A stretch of 64,000 nt of DNA from the NCBI GenBank assembly GCA_963756525.1, contig CAVWNR010000009.1:1351507-1415506 (forward strand), given 5' to 3'. Origin of the DNA: CAVWNR01 sp963756525 (GTDB lineage Bacteria > Actinomycetota > Actinomycetes > Mycobacteriales > Jatrophihabitantaceae). Position numbers and translations under genes: made by a program. Each line of letters opens with the position of its first letter. The first letter of the stretch is position 1. The notes under the pieces were generated by a model that did not search any database, was not told the DNA's origin, and worked only from the letters and a program-made list of their open reading frames with translations. Below, piece by piece: positions 49,905-58,162 of this stretch.

Positions 49905-50938
49905 CCTTGCAGGCGCGCAGTTCTCCGGGCCGGCCGACCATGCGCGACGTCGCTGCGCTCGCCGGGGTGGCGCTCAAGACCGTCTCGCGGGTCTTCAACG
50001 ACGTGCCCACCGTCGACCCGCAGCTCGCCGAGCGGGTGCGCGACGCGGCGGCGAAGCTGGGCTACCGGCCCAACCTGACCGCCAGCAGTCTGCGCCGCGG
50101 AGACCGACGCAGCGGCACCATCGGACTGCTGCTCGACAACGTCGCCAACCCGTTCTCGGCCACCCTGCAGCGCGCGGTGGAAGACGTCGCCCGCGGTGCC
50201 GGGGTACAGGTGCTCACCGGCAGCCTGGACACCGACCCGCACCGCGAGAAGCTGCTCGCCCGCACCCTGATCGACCGCCGCGTCGACGGGCTGATCATCA
50301 TGCCGGTCGGCACCGACCACAGCTACCTCGCCGTCGAGCAGCAAGCCGGCACCCCGATCGTGTTCGTCGACCGCGAACCCAACCTGATCGGCGGTGACCT
50401 GGTCCTCACCGCCAACCGAGACGGCGCATCAGCCGGCGTGCAGCACCTGCTCGCCGGCGGCCACCGCCGAATCGGTTACCTCGGCGACTCCCTGCAACTG
50501 TCCACCGCACGGGACCGGTACGCCGGCTACACCGACGCCCTGCGCACCGCCGGACGACGGCCCAACCCGCAGCTCATCCGCCACGGCCTGGCCACCGACG
50601 AAGCCGCCGAAAAGGCCGCCGCCGAACTGCTGGACTCCATTGGGCCGCCCACCGCGCTTTTCGCCAGCCGCAACGCCGCCGCCGTCGGCACCATCCGCGC
50701 ACTACGCGCCCGCGACCTGCATCAGCACATCGCGCTGCTCGGCTTCGACGACGTCGCCCTCGCCGACCTCCTCCAACCAGCACTCACCGTCATCAAACAA
50801 GACCCCGCAACCATGGGCACCCTCGCTGCGCAACTGCTGTTCCAGCGCATCGACGGCGACACCAGCCCGCCAGCCCGCCACATCCTGCCCACCGAACTGA
50901 TCCCACGAGGATCCGGCGAAATCCGCCCAGCGGCCTAA
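49895..50938 (+). CDS. LacI family transcriptional regulator
   Basis: 347 residues. N-terminal LacI HTH and hinge (TMRDVAALAGVALKTVSRVF, then VRDAAAKLGYRPNLTASSLR) and a PBP-like effector domain (GLLLDNVANPFSATLQ...LLGFDDVALADLLQPALTVI). It is the probable repressor of the divergent sugar importer and, from shared operator-like motifs, of the GH32 gene; the effector would be fructose or a fructan-derived sugar. The GTG start lies inside operator O2. Confidence 0.93.
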   Translation: MSQPLQARSSPGRPTMRDVAALAGVALKTVSRVFNDVPTVDPQLAERVRDAAAKLGYRPNLTASSLRRGDRRSGTIGLLLDNVANPFSATLQRAVEDVARGAGVQVLTGSLDTDPHREKLLARTLIDRRVDGLIIMPVGTDHSYLAVEQQAGTPIVFVDREPNLIGGDLVLTANRDGASAGVQHLLAGGHRRIGYLGDSLQLSTARDRYAGYTDALRTAGRRPNPQLIRHGLATDEAAEKAAAELLDSIGPPTALFASRNAAAVGTIRALRARDLHQHIALLGFDDVALADLLQPALTVIKQDPATMGTLAAQLLFQRIDGDTSPPARHILPTELIPRGSGEIRPAA

Positions 50939-51521
50939 CCACCTACGCCCGGTCACCCCGCATTACTCCCCACCATGGCCACCCCGCCGGCCCGACACAC
51001 CGAATCGGCGACGCTGAGTCGCCCCGAGCGATCCGCCGCATAGACCGGGAGTCCATCTGGGCGGCCAATACACGCAAACGCTCGTTCCAGATTGCGCCTG
51101 CGAGGTCACCACCTGGCGACGATGAAGGAGAGCGCACGGTGCCCCATGGGGGCAGGTCGCCATAGAGGAGCGCACCGTCCCCGTGCCCGCCGCCGACGAG
51201 TACTGGTCGAGGTCGGGCCGGCTCCGACATTCAGGACTTCGAATTCGTGATCACCGGCGGGTTCCGCTAAGCCAACCACCGACGCCAACACCTGGCCGGG
51301 GCGCGGTCCACTCGACGCGCCCCGGTGGGTTGGACCTCGACTCGAATGGTGACCGGGCACGACGGTCTTCATGGCGTCGAGCCCGCGCTGACCGCCTCCC
51401 GCATGATCCGACCACCGTCAAGGCATCATCAGACCCGGAGACTGAGCCGCCCCCTGCACCACCAGCCTCTCTTGGGAACACTACGGAAAGCCTCGCCACC
51501 AGCGAAGGAAGCAGACCCGCC
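50939..51521. other. 583-bp gap without recognisable gene
   Basis: Between lacI and the SDR gene. The SDR frame stays open upstream but encodes low-complexity, unlike-protein sequence. A frame ending DFEFVITGGFR before a TAA at 51268-51270 might be the tail of a decayed gene. No RNA or terminator was identified. Confidence 0.4.
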
Positions 51522-52289
51522 ATGAGAACCATGGATCGCTTCAACCTTGAGGGCCGGGTGGCCGTCGTCACCGGCGGGATACGAGGTCTGGGCGCCGGCT
51601 TTGCCCAGGCGCTGGTAGACGCCGGCGCGGCCGTGCTGCTGGTCGGCCGTGATGTCGAGCGCGGCCAAGCGCTCAGCCGGGCGCTAACAGAAGGCGGGGC
51701 GTCGGCCGCCTTCACCGCCGCCGACGTCACGGCCGCACAGGATGTGGCGCGCATCCTCGCCGAGGCGCTGGACCGGTTCGGCCAGGTTGATATCCTGATC
51801 AACAACGCCGGCGCGTGCGTCCACGCCCCAGCGCTGGAAGTCACTGCCGCGGACTGGCGTCGCGTCATGGACGTGAACCTGGACGCGGTGTGGCAATGCG
51901 CCCAGACCTTCGGGCGGCACTTCGTCAACCAGAGGTCCGGCGTCATCGTGAACATCGGCTCGATGTCCGGCCTGATCGTCAACCGACCCCAGTGGCAGCC
52001 CGCCTACAACGCCTCCAAAGCAGCGGTGCACCACCTCACCCGAAGCCTGGCAGCCGAATGGGGCCCCTTCGGGGTACGGGTCAACGCCCTCGCCCCCGGA
52101 TACATCAAGACCGACATGTCACCAGTCGACGAGCCGCAGTTCCACCGCCACTGGATCGAGGACGCCCCGCTGCAGCGCTACGGCACAGTAGAAGAACTCG
52201 CGCCCGCCGTGGTCTTCCTCTCAAGCGACGCCTCGACCTTCATCACCGGCTCCGTGCTCATCGCGGACGGCGGCTACACCGCCTTCTAG
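51522..52289 (+). CDS. SDR family oxidoreductase (gluconate/polyol dehydrogenase-like)
   Basis: 255-residue classical SDR. Coenzyme motif VAVVTGGIRGLGAGFAQAL, NAG in ILINNAGACVH, catalytic Ser in NIGSMSG, Tyr-Lys in YNASKAAVHH, and C-terminal GSVLIADGGYTAF. It resembles gluconate 5-dehydrogenase or sugar-alcohol dehydrogenases; with the fructose importer upstream it may interconvert fructose and a polyol, which is an inference. ATG at 51522 has GAAGGA about 13 nt upstream; ATG at 51531 is an alternative. Confidence 0.88.
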   Translation: MRTMDRFNLEGRVAVVTGGIRGLGAGFAQALVDAGAAVLLVGRDVERGQALSRALTEGGASAAFTAADVTAAQDVARILAEALDRFGQVDILINNAGACVHAPALEVTAADWRRVMDVNLDAVWQCAQTFGRHFVNQRSGVIVNIGSMSGLIVNRPQWQPAYNASKAAVHHLTRSLAAEWGPFGVRVNALAPGYIKTDMSPVDEPQFHRHWIEDAPLQRYGTVEELAPAVVFLSSDASTFITGSVLIADGGYTAF

Positions 52290-52650
52290 CCCGATCCCCC
52301 CACCGTCGCCCCCTGCGCTGCCCGTTCTGTCATCCATTTGCGTCGCCACGGGCAGGAGCCCGGCACGACCAATCGGTAGACGAACATCCGCTATCGGCAC
52401 CATCGCGCCGCCACACTGCGCACGAATCTTTCGATGATCGGACCGGTTGACTGCGCTGATCTCGGCGAGGGCGGAAGCGATAAGAGGTCGCGCCACCGGT
52501 AGTGACCCGCCGGCGGTTGGAATGGTCTTGCATCCCGGGCCGCCGTGCTGGGCGTGTCCCGATGGGGCGTCCAGCATGGTCAGCCTGTGGGTAACCGAGT
52601 GGACCGGTTGAAGGAGGCGGCGCCGATTGATTCTGCCTATACTTGTGGCT
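52290..52650. other. Gap before the right RelBE operon
   Basis: 361 bp. The only feature seen is the TATACT promoter of the antitoxin at its right end. No coding frame with recognisable product. Confidence 0.4.
52638..52643 (+). promoter_or_regulatory. -10 box of right RelBE-type operon
   Basis: TATACT, 7 nt before the ATG at 52651; identical surroundings to the left operon (39647-39652). Confidence 0.75.
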
Positions 52651-52944
52651 ATGAGGGAGTGGTCGTTGGCGGATGCCCGGAACCGGCTCTCGGAGCTGGT
52701 GGCCGATGTGGAACGGACGCATGCCCGGGTGACGATCACCAAGCATGGCCACCCAGCGGCTGTGCTGGTCTCACCGGAGGACCTAGCGGCGTTGGAGGAG
52801 ACCGTTGACATCCTGTCCGACCCCGAGGCGATGGCCGAGATCCGGCAGGCCGAGGCCGAGATCGCTCGCGGCGAATACACCTCGGCCGAGGAGGTGACCC
52901 GGGTCCTCGGTGAGCGGCGCCGTCGGGAGACTGCGGCCGGGTGA
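52651..52944 (+). CDS. Phd/YefM-type antitoxin (right copy)
   Basis: 97 residues: LADARNRLSELVADVER, VTITKHGHPAAVLVSPEDL, an acidic helix (EIRQAEAEIARGEY) and a basic tail. It is paralogous to the antitoxin at 39660 and shares its promoter sequence. It is leaderless by the TATACT box. The stop overlaps the toxin start by 4 nt (GTGA). Confidence 0.92.
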   Translation: MREWSLADARNRLSELVADVERTHARVTITKHGHPAAVLVSPEDLAALEETVDILSDPEAMAEIRQAEAEIARGEYTSAEEVTRVLGERRRRETAAG

Positions 52945-53216
52945 GCGAACCCTACGAGCTGCGCGTCCACTCCGGCGCCCGTCGCGCTCTCACCGAGCGG
53001 CTCCTGCTTGCCGTGGCATCCGCCGTATGGGAGTTCTGCATCGGGCCGCTGCGAGACAATCCGCGCCGCGTCGGCAAGCCACTCGAACGCCAACTGTCCG
53101 GGTACTACTCGGCCCGTCGCGGCGCTTACCGGGTGATCTATCGGATCGAGGACGACGCCCGTGTCATTGAGGTGGTGCACATCGACCACCGCGCGGGCGT
53201 TTACCACCGCCGCTGA
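52941..53216 (+). CDS. RelE/ParE-type toxin (right copy)
   Basis: 91 residues, full RelE length: YELRVHSGARRALTERLLLA, NPRRVGKPLERQLSGYYSAR, RGAYRVIYRIEDD and HIDHRAGVYHRR at the end. It is a ribosome-dependent mRNA interferase by family. It lies 136 bp before the right att repeat, which would stabilise the island by addiction. Confidence 0.92.
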   Translation: MSEPYELRVHSGARRALTERLLLAVASAVWEFCIGPLRDNPRRVGKPLERQLSGYYSARRGAYRVIYRIEDDARVIEVVHIDHRAGVYHRR

Positions 53217-53240
53217 CGTGAGCCGGCCCGATAGTGGCCG

Positions 53241-53261
53241 CGGTCCATTAACGGTCCATTA
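53241..53261 (+). repeat. Tandem GGTCCATTA motif, right arm
   Basis: CGGTCCATTA-ACGGTCCATTA, two direct copies 91 bp inside the right core; matches the left tandem at 40852-40871. Confidence 0.6.
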
Positions 53262-53346
53262 CTTCCCGCCACGGGCGTGTCGTTCAGGCTGCTGCTGGCC
53301 CCTGCAGGCCGCGAAATTGCGGCGAGACACCGCTCGCGTGGACGAT

Positions 53347-53402
53347 TTCCCAGCTGACAGTGCGGGTTCGATTCCCGTCAGCCGCTCCGGCGTTGCCGAC
53401 GG
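53347..53402 (+). repeat. Right attachment repeat (attR, tRNA-Gly 3' fragment)
   Basis: Copy of the tRNA-Gly 3' half with a one-base deletion beside the anticodon loop and an exact 29-bp core (53352-53380). No acceptor 5' strand or D-arm precedes it, so it is not a tRNA gene. It marks the right end of the island. Confidence 0.8.
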
Positions 53403-53406
53403 AGCG

Positions 53407-53796
53407 TCAGCCGGGATTGGTGAGCCAGTCTTCGACGGGGCGATAGGTGGCGTCGGGCGCGTGGAGCCAGGTGTCGAGCGCGGTGATCAGCGGGCCGGGG
53501 TTGCGTCGGGTGCGCGGGAAAGTGCGGCTGCTGGTGAACAGCACCGACGTGACGGTCTGACCGGATTCCTCGGCGCGGCGCAACAACGGGGCGAAGTCTT
53601 TGACGTTCTCGGTGACGATGCGCCGGGCTTGCTCGCCGGCCCAGCGGAACAGTTCCTCATCAGACATGGCGCGCAGCGTGTCTTGTTCGGCGACCGTGAC
53701 GACGTCATGACCGCGGTCGCGCAAGGTGGCAGCGATGACCGGGGCGTGCATCTCGTCGAGCAGCAGCGGCACGCGCCCGCCCGCGCGTTTAGGCAA
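53407..53796 (-). CDS. DUF5615 PIN-like toxin (VapC45 type)
   Basis: 129-residue PIN-fold protein: VPLLLDEMHAPVIAATLRDRG (first acidic residue), DEELFRWA and RIVTENVKDFAPLL (later acidic cluster). DUF5615 proteins pair with DUF433 antitoxins as VapBC45-type systems. Its ATG overlaps the antitoxin 3' end by 8 bp. It lies 5 bp outside the right att repeat, facing it. Confidence 0.87.
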   Translation of the reverse strand: MPKRAGGRVPLLLDEMHAPVIAATLRDRGHDVVTVAEQDTLRAMSDEELFRWAGEQARRIVTENVKDFAPLLRRAEESGQTVTSVLFTSSRTFPRTRRNPGPLITALDTWLHAPDATYRPVEDWLTNPG

Positions 53797-54211
53797 GGAG
53801 CCGCTGTTCGGTGCGCCAGGCCTGTTCGGCAGCAGCCGAGACGCGGTCGGCTTCGCCGATTTCGGTGTCGATCTCGTCGGGGTAGGCGGCGTAGTAGTGC
53901 AGCGCCGCGCGCACCCGCGCCTCGGGTAACGCGAGCACCTCGGCAGCCGCGGCGACGGCAGCCTCGCCTCGCTCGTCGATCTCGCGCAGCACGTTGACGA
54001 CCTCCCACACGTCCGGGCCGAAAGCCAGCGCCGCGCGCCGTCCGCTCGGGCCGTCCTTGAACATCACACCGGGGTGCTCGGCCATCCGCAGCCCTTCCTC
54101 GACGAAGCGCTGCGCGAGCCCGGAGGGTGTCGCGCCGGGGCTGGCCTGGGCACGGCGGCGCAGCCGGTCAAGCAGCCGTGGGTCGAACCGGATCGACAGC
54201 GGGGTGCTCAT
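53789..54211 (-). CDS. DUF433-type antitoxin (VapB45 type)
   Basis: 140 residues. An N-terminal ribbon-like segment (LSIRFDPRLLDRLRRRAQAS) and a C-terminal DUF433 domain (around 85-135, PEARVRAALHYYAAYPDEID), the usual partner of DUF5615 toxins. ATG at 54211 is chosen because TATCAT (54219-54224) sits 7 nt upstream, giving a leaderless transcript; the frame is open further upstream without similarity. Confidence 0.83.
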   Translation of the reverse strand: MSTPLSIRFDPRLLDRLRRRAQASPGATPSGLAQRFVEEGLRMAEHPGVMFKDGPSGRRAALAFGPDVWEVVNVLREIDERGEAAVAAAAEVLALPEARVRAALHYYAAYPDEIDTEIGEADRVSAAAEQAWRTEQRLLA

Positions 54212-54279
54212 GTAGTGCATGATACTGACTGCGCTACGCTCGGCAGCTTCGGAATCCATCGCCAGTGCGCGATCGGCCC

Positions 54280-54299
54280 GATCCATTAGCGGTCCACTA
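54280..54299 (+). repeat. Third, degenerate GGTCCATTA-like motif
   Basis: GATCCATTAGCGGTCCACTA, preceded by CGGCCCGAT as is the right arm motif. It lies outside the att repeat, beyond the VapBC45 pair, and may mark an older boundary. Confidence 0.4.
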
Positions 54300-54481
54300 C
54301 CGCCGGCCATGGTCAAGCTGGCGCTGACCGTCGGTGGCCGGATGAGCAACGGTCCGGCTCAGGCGTGCTCGGAGGCCCGCGGCGCCCGCGCGACGCGGCG
54401 CATTGCTCGAGCTGCGCCGTCGAGCGCAGCCGCGCTTCGGTCTCGGCGCGAACCCGAAAGTGCAGCCGATTGCCGTGGCAG

Positions 54482-56383
54482 TCAGTGCACGGTCAACGGC
54501 GCTCGCGCGGTCTTGATCGCCTCGGACAGTGTGTCGAGGTCGAACGCGCCGTAGTGCCGTTGGCCGTTGATGAAGAATGTCGGCGTGCCGGAAACCCCGC
54601 TCACGTCGGCGGATTCGACGTCTTGCGCGACGCGTGTCGCATAAGTGTGCCGGGTCAGGTCGGCGTGGAACCGGTCGGTGTCGAGGCGCAGTTCGGCGGC
54701 GTAGCCGAGCAGCTTCCGCACGCTGAGCTCCTCCTGGTTGCGCATGAGCCTGTCGTGCATCGCCCAGAATGCACCCTGTGACCCGGCCGCTTCGGCCGCC
54801 TCGGCGGCGAGTTGCGCCCCGGGATGCACGTCGATCAGCGGCAGGTGACGGAACACGAAGCGGATGTCGGTGTCATCGATCAGATCGCGTACGATCCGCT
54901 CGGCGCGGCCGCAGTACGGGCATTCGAAGTCCCCGAACTCGATCAGTGTGATCGCCGCCTCCGCCGGCCCGCGGATGTGGTCGCGCGCCGGATCGACCTC
55001 CGGTATCAGGTCCTGCACGACCCGCACGTCGCCAAACAGTGCGCGCGCGCGGCGGGCAGGCGACAGCAAGCTGCTGAGCCGGTAGACCGCCGCGGTCAGC
55101 AGCGCGGCGACGAAGGCAGCGGTGAGCGCACCGAGTTTCGCCTCGGCCAACTGCTGCCCGTGAAACGCCCGGTCGGCTATCAACAGCGCGACGGTGAAGC
55201 CGATGCCGGCGATGGTGCCGCTGCCTAGGACGGCGGCCCAGCCGACCGGCGGCACGATCCGGCCGCGGCTGAGCCGGGCGACCAGCCACGAGGTCGCGAC
55301 GACGGCGACCGGCTTACCGGCGAGGTAGCCGAGCAGCACGCCGAGGGTGACCGGAGCGGCGTAGGCGTGTGCGAGGAAGCTGCCGTTGAGCCCGATGCCG
55401 GCATTGGCCAGCGCGAACAGCGGAACGATGACGTAGCTCGTCCACGGATGGAAGAAGGTTTGTAGCCGTTCGTTCGGCGACAGCGTGCCCGTCAGGCCGA
55501 TCGCAGCGTTGCGGGCGAGCGCGGATGTCGGTTGCTCGCGGAAGCGGCGCACCAGCCCGGTCGCGGCCTCCAGCTCGCCACGGTTCGGCGTGTAGGCAGG
55601 GGCGACCAGGCCGATGACCAGCCCGGTGACGATCGGGTCCACGCCGCTGGCGAGCAGCGTGGCCCACATGCACACCCCGAGACCGGCATACAGCCAGCGC
55701 TGCGACATGCCCAGCCGCGACACGACAAGGAGGACAACGAACACCGCCCCGGCGAGCGCGAGCGGGACCAGCGCGATGCTCCCGCTGTAGACCAGCGCGA
55801 TCACCACCAGCGCAGCGAGATCGTCAACGACGAACACGGTCAGCAGGAAGACCCGCGCCCGGTCCGGGACGTTACGACCGAGCAGCGCCAACAGGCCCAG
55901 CGCGAGCGCGGTGTCGGTGGACATGGCAACCCCCCAGCCGTGCGCGCTGGACCGCCCGGCGTTGACCGCCAGGAAGATGAGCACCGCGACGAGCATGCCC
56001 ATCAGGCCCGCGGCGAGCGGCAGCACGAACCGGCGCCGCTCACGCAGATCACCGAGATCGAACTCGCGTCGGGTCTCCAGCCCGACCACCAGGAAAAATA
56101 GCGTCATCAGCCCGCTGTTGATCCACGTCTGCAGATCACGGCTGACGCCGACGCCGCCCAGCCGCACGGACAACTGCGTCCGCCACACGGTTTGATAGGA
56201 CGACGCGTCGACGTTGGCCCACACCAGGGCAGCGACTACTGCGGCGACCAGCACGCCGGCACTGCCGGACTCGGTACGCAGGAACGCGCGCAGCGGGGCC
56301 GACCGGTTACGCGCCCACAGCGTCCGGCCGCGCCAGGACGACGATCCGGCCGATGCCGGGTCAGTCGGTTGCGGGGCGCTCAT
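54482..56383 (-). CDS. nhaA: NhaA Na+/H+ antiporter fused to a DsbA-like thioredoxin domain
   Basis: 633 residues. Residues 1-440 are NhaA (FFLVVGLETRREFDLGDLRE, STDTALALGLLALLG, FLLTVFVVDDLAALVVIA with the Asp pair for ion transport, and GIGFTVALLIADRAF). Residues 450-633 are a DsbA-type thioredoxin domain with FGDFECPYCGRAERI and the cis-Pro loop GVSGTPTFFINGQRHYG. Such fusions are known in actinobacteria; the role of the redox domain is not established. It is divergent from the PspC gene. Confidence 0.93.
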   Translation of the reverse strand: MSAPQPTDPASAGSSSWRGRTLWARNRSAPLRAFLRTESGSAGVLVAAVVAALVWANVDASSYQTVWRTQLSVRLGGVGVSRDLQTWINSGLMTLFFLVVGLETRREFDLGDLRERRRFVLPLAAGLMGMLVAVLIFLAVNAGRSSAHGWGVAMSTDTALALGLLALLGRNVPDRARVFLLTVFVVDDLAALVVIALVYSGSIALVPLALAGAVFVVLLVVSRLGMSQRWLYAGLGVCMWATLLASGVDPIVTGLVIGLVAPAYTPNRGELEAATGLVRRFREQPTSALARNAAIGLTGTLSPNERLQTFFHPWTSYVIVPLFALANAGIGLNGSFLAHAYAAPVTLGVLLGYLAGKPVAVVATSWLVARLSRGRIVPPVGWAAVLGSGTIAGIGFTVALLIADRAFHGQQLAEAKLGALTAAFVAALLTAAVYRLSSLLSPARRARALFGDVRVVQDLIPEVDPARDHIRGPAEAAITLIEFGDFECPYCGRAERIVRDLIDDTDIRFVFRHLPLIDVHPGAQLAAEAAEAAGSQGAFWAMHDRLMRNQEELSVRKLLGYAAELRLDTDRFHADLTRHTYATRVAQDVESADVSGVSGTPTFFINGQRHYGAFDLDTLSEAIKTARAPLTVH

Positions 56384-56549
56384 GGCTGGCGACGCTAGCG
56401 CTTGCCCTCACTCGATGCCGACTGTTTGGCATAGCTGCCCGCGCCCACGACCCCGACGAGCACTACACGTCGGATGAGTAGCGATTCCGGGGTTCGTTCC
56501 GGGCGATCACCGATGCGGGCGGCGCGGTGAGCCAAGCATGCTCGACGGC

Positions 56550-56735
56550 ATGAGTAACCAACTTGACCGTCCGCAGCAGAACAAGATGATCGCCGGCGTG
56601 TGCGCCGGGTTGGCCGAGTGGCTCGGCTGCACGCCCACTCTCGTCCGCGTGCTGTTCGTGCTCTCCTGCCTGCTCCCCGGCCCGCAGTTCCTGGTCTACC
56701 TTGCGCTATGGGTGGTGATGCCCAAACGGGTCTGA
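56550..56735 (+). CDS. PspC domain protein
   Basis: 61 residues: KMIAGVCAGLAEWLGCTPTL and one hydrophobic segment FVLSCLLPGPQFLVYLALWV, the complete small PspC domain. It is a probable membrane stress-response protein. Alternative ATG 12 bp upstream (56538). It is followed after 13 bp by the FAD oxidoreductase gene. Confidence 0.88.
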   Translation: MSNQLDRPQQNKMIAGVCAGLAEWLGCTPTLVRVLFVLSCLLPGPQFLVYLALWVVMPKRV

Positions 56736-56748
56736 GGAGGGGTAGCCG

Positions 56749-58056
56749 GTGAAGGTCGCCATCGTCGGCGGCGGGGTGATCGGCCTGACCAGTGCGTATC
56801 ACCTCGCCCGGCACGGCGTGGACGTGACCGTCGTCGACGCGCGGACGCCGGGGCGCGGCGCGTCGCACGGCAACGCGGGATGGGTCGTGCCGGCCGACGT
56901 CGGACCGGTGCCGGCGCCGGGGATGGTCCGGCAGGGCCTGCGTTGGATGCTGCGCCCGGACAGCCCGCTCTACGTCCGCCCGTCGCTGGATCCGCAGCTC
57001 GCCCGCTTCATGCTGACGATGGCACGGCACTGCAACCGGCGCGACTTCCGCGCCGGGATGCGGGCCAACCTCCGGCTCGGCGAGCGGACGATCGCGCTGT
57101 TGGACGAGTACCGCCGCGACGGCGTTGCATTCGAGATGCACGAGCAGGGCCTGCTCATGGCGTTCGCCACCGCCGCGGAGTTCGAGGCGCACTGTCACGA
57201 TCTGGACCTGATCGGCGAGTTCGGGCGGACACCGAAGACGCTGACCGGCAGCGAGATCACCGAGCGCGAGCCAGCATTACAGCCAGGTTTGCACGCGGCA
57301 CTGTTCTTCCCGGATGAACGGCATGTGCGCCCGGATACGCTCATGACCGGGCTGGTCAACCGCTGCCGCGAGCTGGGTGTCGATATCCGAGCGCAGACCC
57401 CGGTCGTCAGCCTCCGCCATGACAACGATCGGATCGGCGCGATCGAACTGGCCGATGGGACGCTCACCGCTGACGCGTTCCTGCTCGCCGCCGGCGCGCA
57501 CTCCGGCGGGCTCTCCCGGACGTTCGGCGTGCCGCTCCCGGTGCGTGCCGGCAAGGGATACAGCCTCGACTACGCGCCGCCGCCGGTTCAGGTGACCAGC
57601 ACGATCCTGCTGGCCGAAACCAAGGTTGCGCTCACTCCGCTCGACGGCGCGCTGAGACTAGCCGGCACCATGGAGTTCGCCCGCCTCGACACGGTGGTGA
57701 ACGACGTCCGGGTCGCGGCGATCCGGCGCGCGCCGCAGCGCTACGTCAAGCACTGGGACGACCCCGCGCCGACCACCGCGCCGTGGGCCGGCGCGCGGCC
57801 GATGACACCGGACGGCTTGCCGATCATCGGCCGGCTGCCCGGGTTGGCCAACGGATACGTCGCCACGGGGCACGGCATGCTGGGCATCACGCTCGGACCG
57901 GCGACCGGCGAGCTGATCGCACAGACGATCGTCACCGGCAAGGTGCCTGACGTGCTCGCGCCGTTCGACCCGCGCCGATACGCCCGAGGCGTCAGCTCGC
58001 GAACTCGGCCTCGTCGTTATGGGTCGCGGCGTCGAGCTTGGCGATCACCGCCTTGA
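56749..58056 (+). CDS. FAD-dependent D-amino acid dehydrogenase-like oxidoreductase
   Basis: 435 residues of the DAO family (DadA/ThiO like): FAD-site VAIVGGGVIGLTSAYHLARH, SHGNAGWVVPADV, VRAGKGYSLDY and the C-terminal RPMTPDGLPIIGRLPGLANG / GHGMLGITLGPATG. It oxidises an amine or D-amino acid. The GTG start has GAGGAGGGG upstream. The last 20 or so residues (after FDPRRYARG) are Arg-rich and overlap the convergent small gene by 65 bp, so a 3' frameshift or extension is possible. Confidence 0.87.
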   Translation: MKVAIVGGGVIGLTSAYHLARHGVDVTVVDARTPGRGASHGNAGWVVPADVGPVPAPGMVRQGLRWMLRPDSPLYVRPSLDPQLARFMLTMARHCNRRDFRAGMRANLRLGERTIALLDEYRRDGVAFEMHEQGLLMAFATAAEFEAHCHDLDLIGEFGRTPKTLTGSEITEREPALQPGLHAALFFPDERHVRPDTLMTGLVNRCRELGVDIRAQTPVVSLRHDNDRIGAIELADGTLTADAFLLAAGAHSGGLSRTFGVPLPVRAGKGYSLDYAPPPVQVTSTILLAETKVALTPLDGALRLAGTMEFARLDTVVNDVRVAAIRRAPQRYVKHWDDPAPTTAPWAGARPMTPDGLPIIGRLPGLANGYVATGHGMLGITLGPATGELIAQTIVTGKVPDVLAPFDPRRYARGVSSRTRPRRYGSRRRAWRSPP

Positions 58057-58162
58057 TCCTGGCCACGGTGTCGAACTGGTCGTGGCCGAAGATCCGCAGA
58101 TAGTTCTGCATGGCGTGGCGGACCATCTCCAGCTCGGCGTCTGTGAGACGGACGGTGTTCAT
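57992..58162 (-). CDS. Small conserved-looking protein linked to mtnBA
   Basis: 56 residues, two predicted helices (DAELEMVRHAMQNYLRIFG and DTVARIKAVIAKLDAA), acidic end. Its ATG overlaps the mtnB stop (ATGA), so it is translated with the operon. I do not recognise a named family; a small regulatory or structural partner is possible. Confidence 0.7.
   Translation of the reverse strand: MNTVRLTDAELEMVRHAMQNYLRIFGHDQFDTVARIKAVIAKLDAATHNDEAEFAS

Larger units (their letters stand above)
40740..53402. mobile_element. Integrated genomic island at tRNA-Gly (12.6 kb, integrase lost)
   Basis: It is bounded by a direct repeat of the tRNA-Gly 3' half (40740-40796 and 53347-53402; 29 nt identical at 40746-40774 and 53352-53380). 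Paired GGTCCATTA motifs lie 78-91 bp inside both ends like integrase arm sites. Cargo: retropepsin-like lipoprotein, DHFR-like reductase, GH32 fructanase, sugar ABC importer, LacI, SDR and a RelBE pair. No intact integrase or excisionase is inside, so it should be immobile on its own. Several spacers of 350-580 bp without genes suggest decay. Confidence 0.75.

Noticed and set aside
53347..53390. A second tRNA-Gly gene
   Set aside because: Only the 3' half is present, with a deletion at the anticodon loop and no 5' acceptor strand or D-arm.
40740..53402. The island being a prophage or conjugative element
   Set aside because: No capsid, tail, terminase, relaxase, FtsK-like or replication gene was found; the cargo is metabolic.
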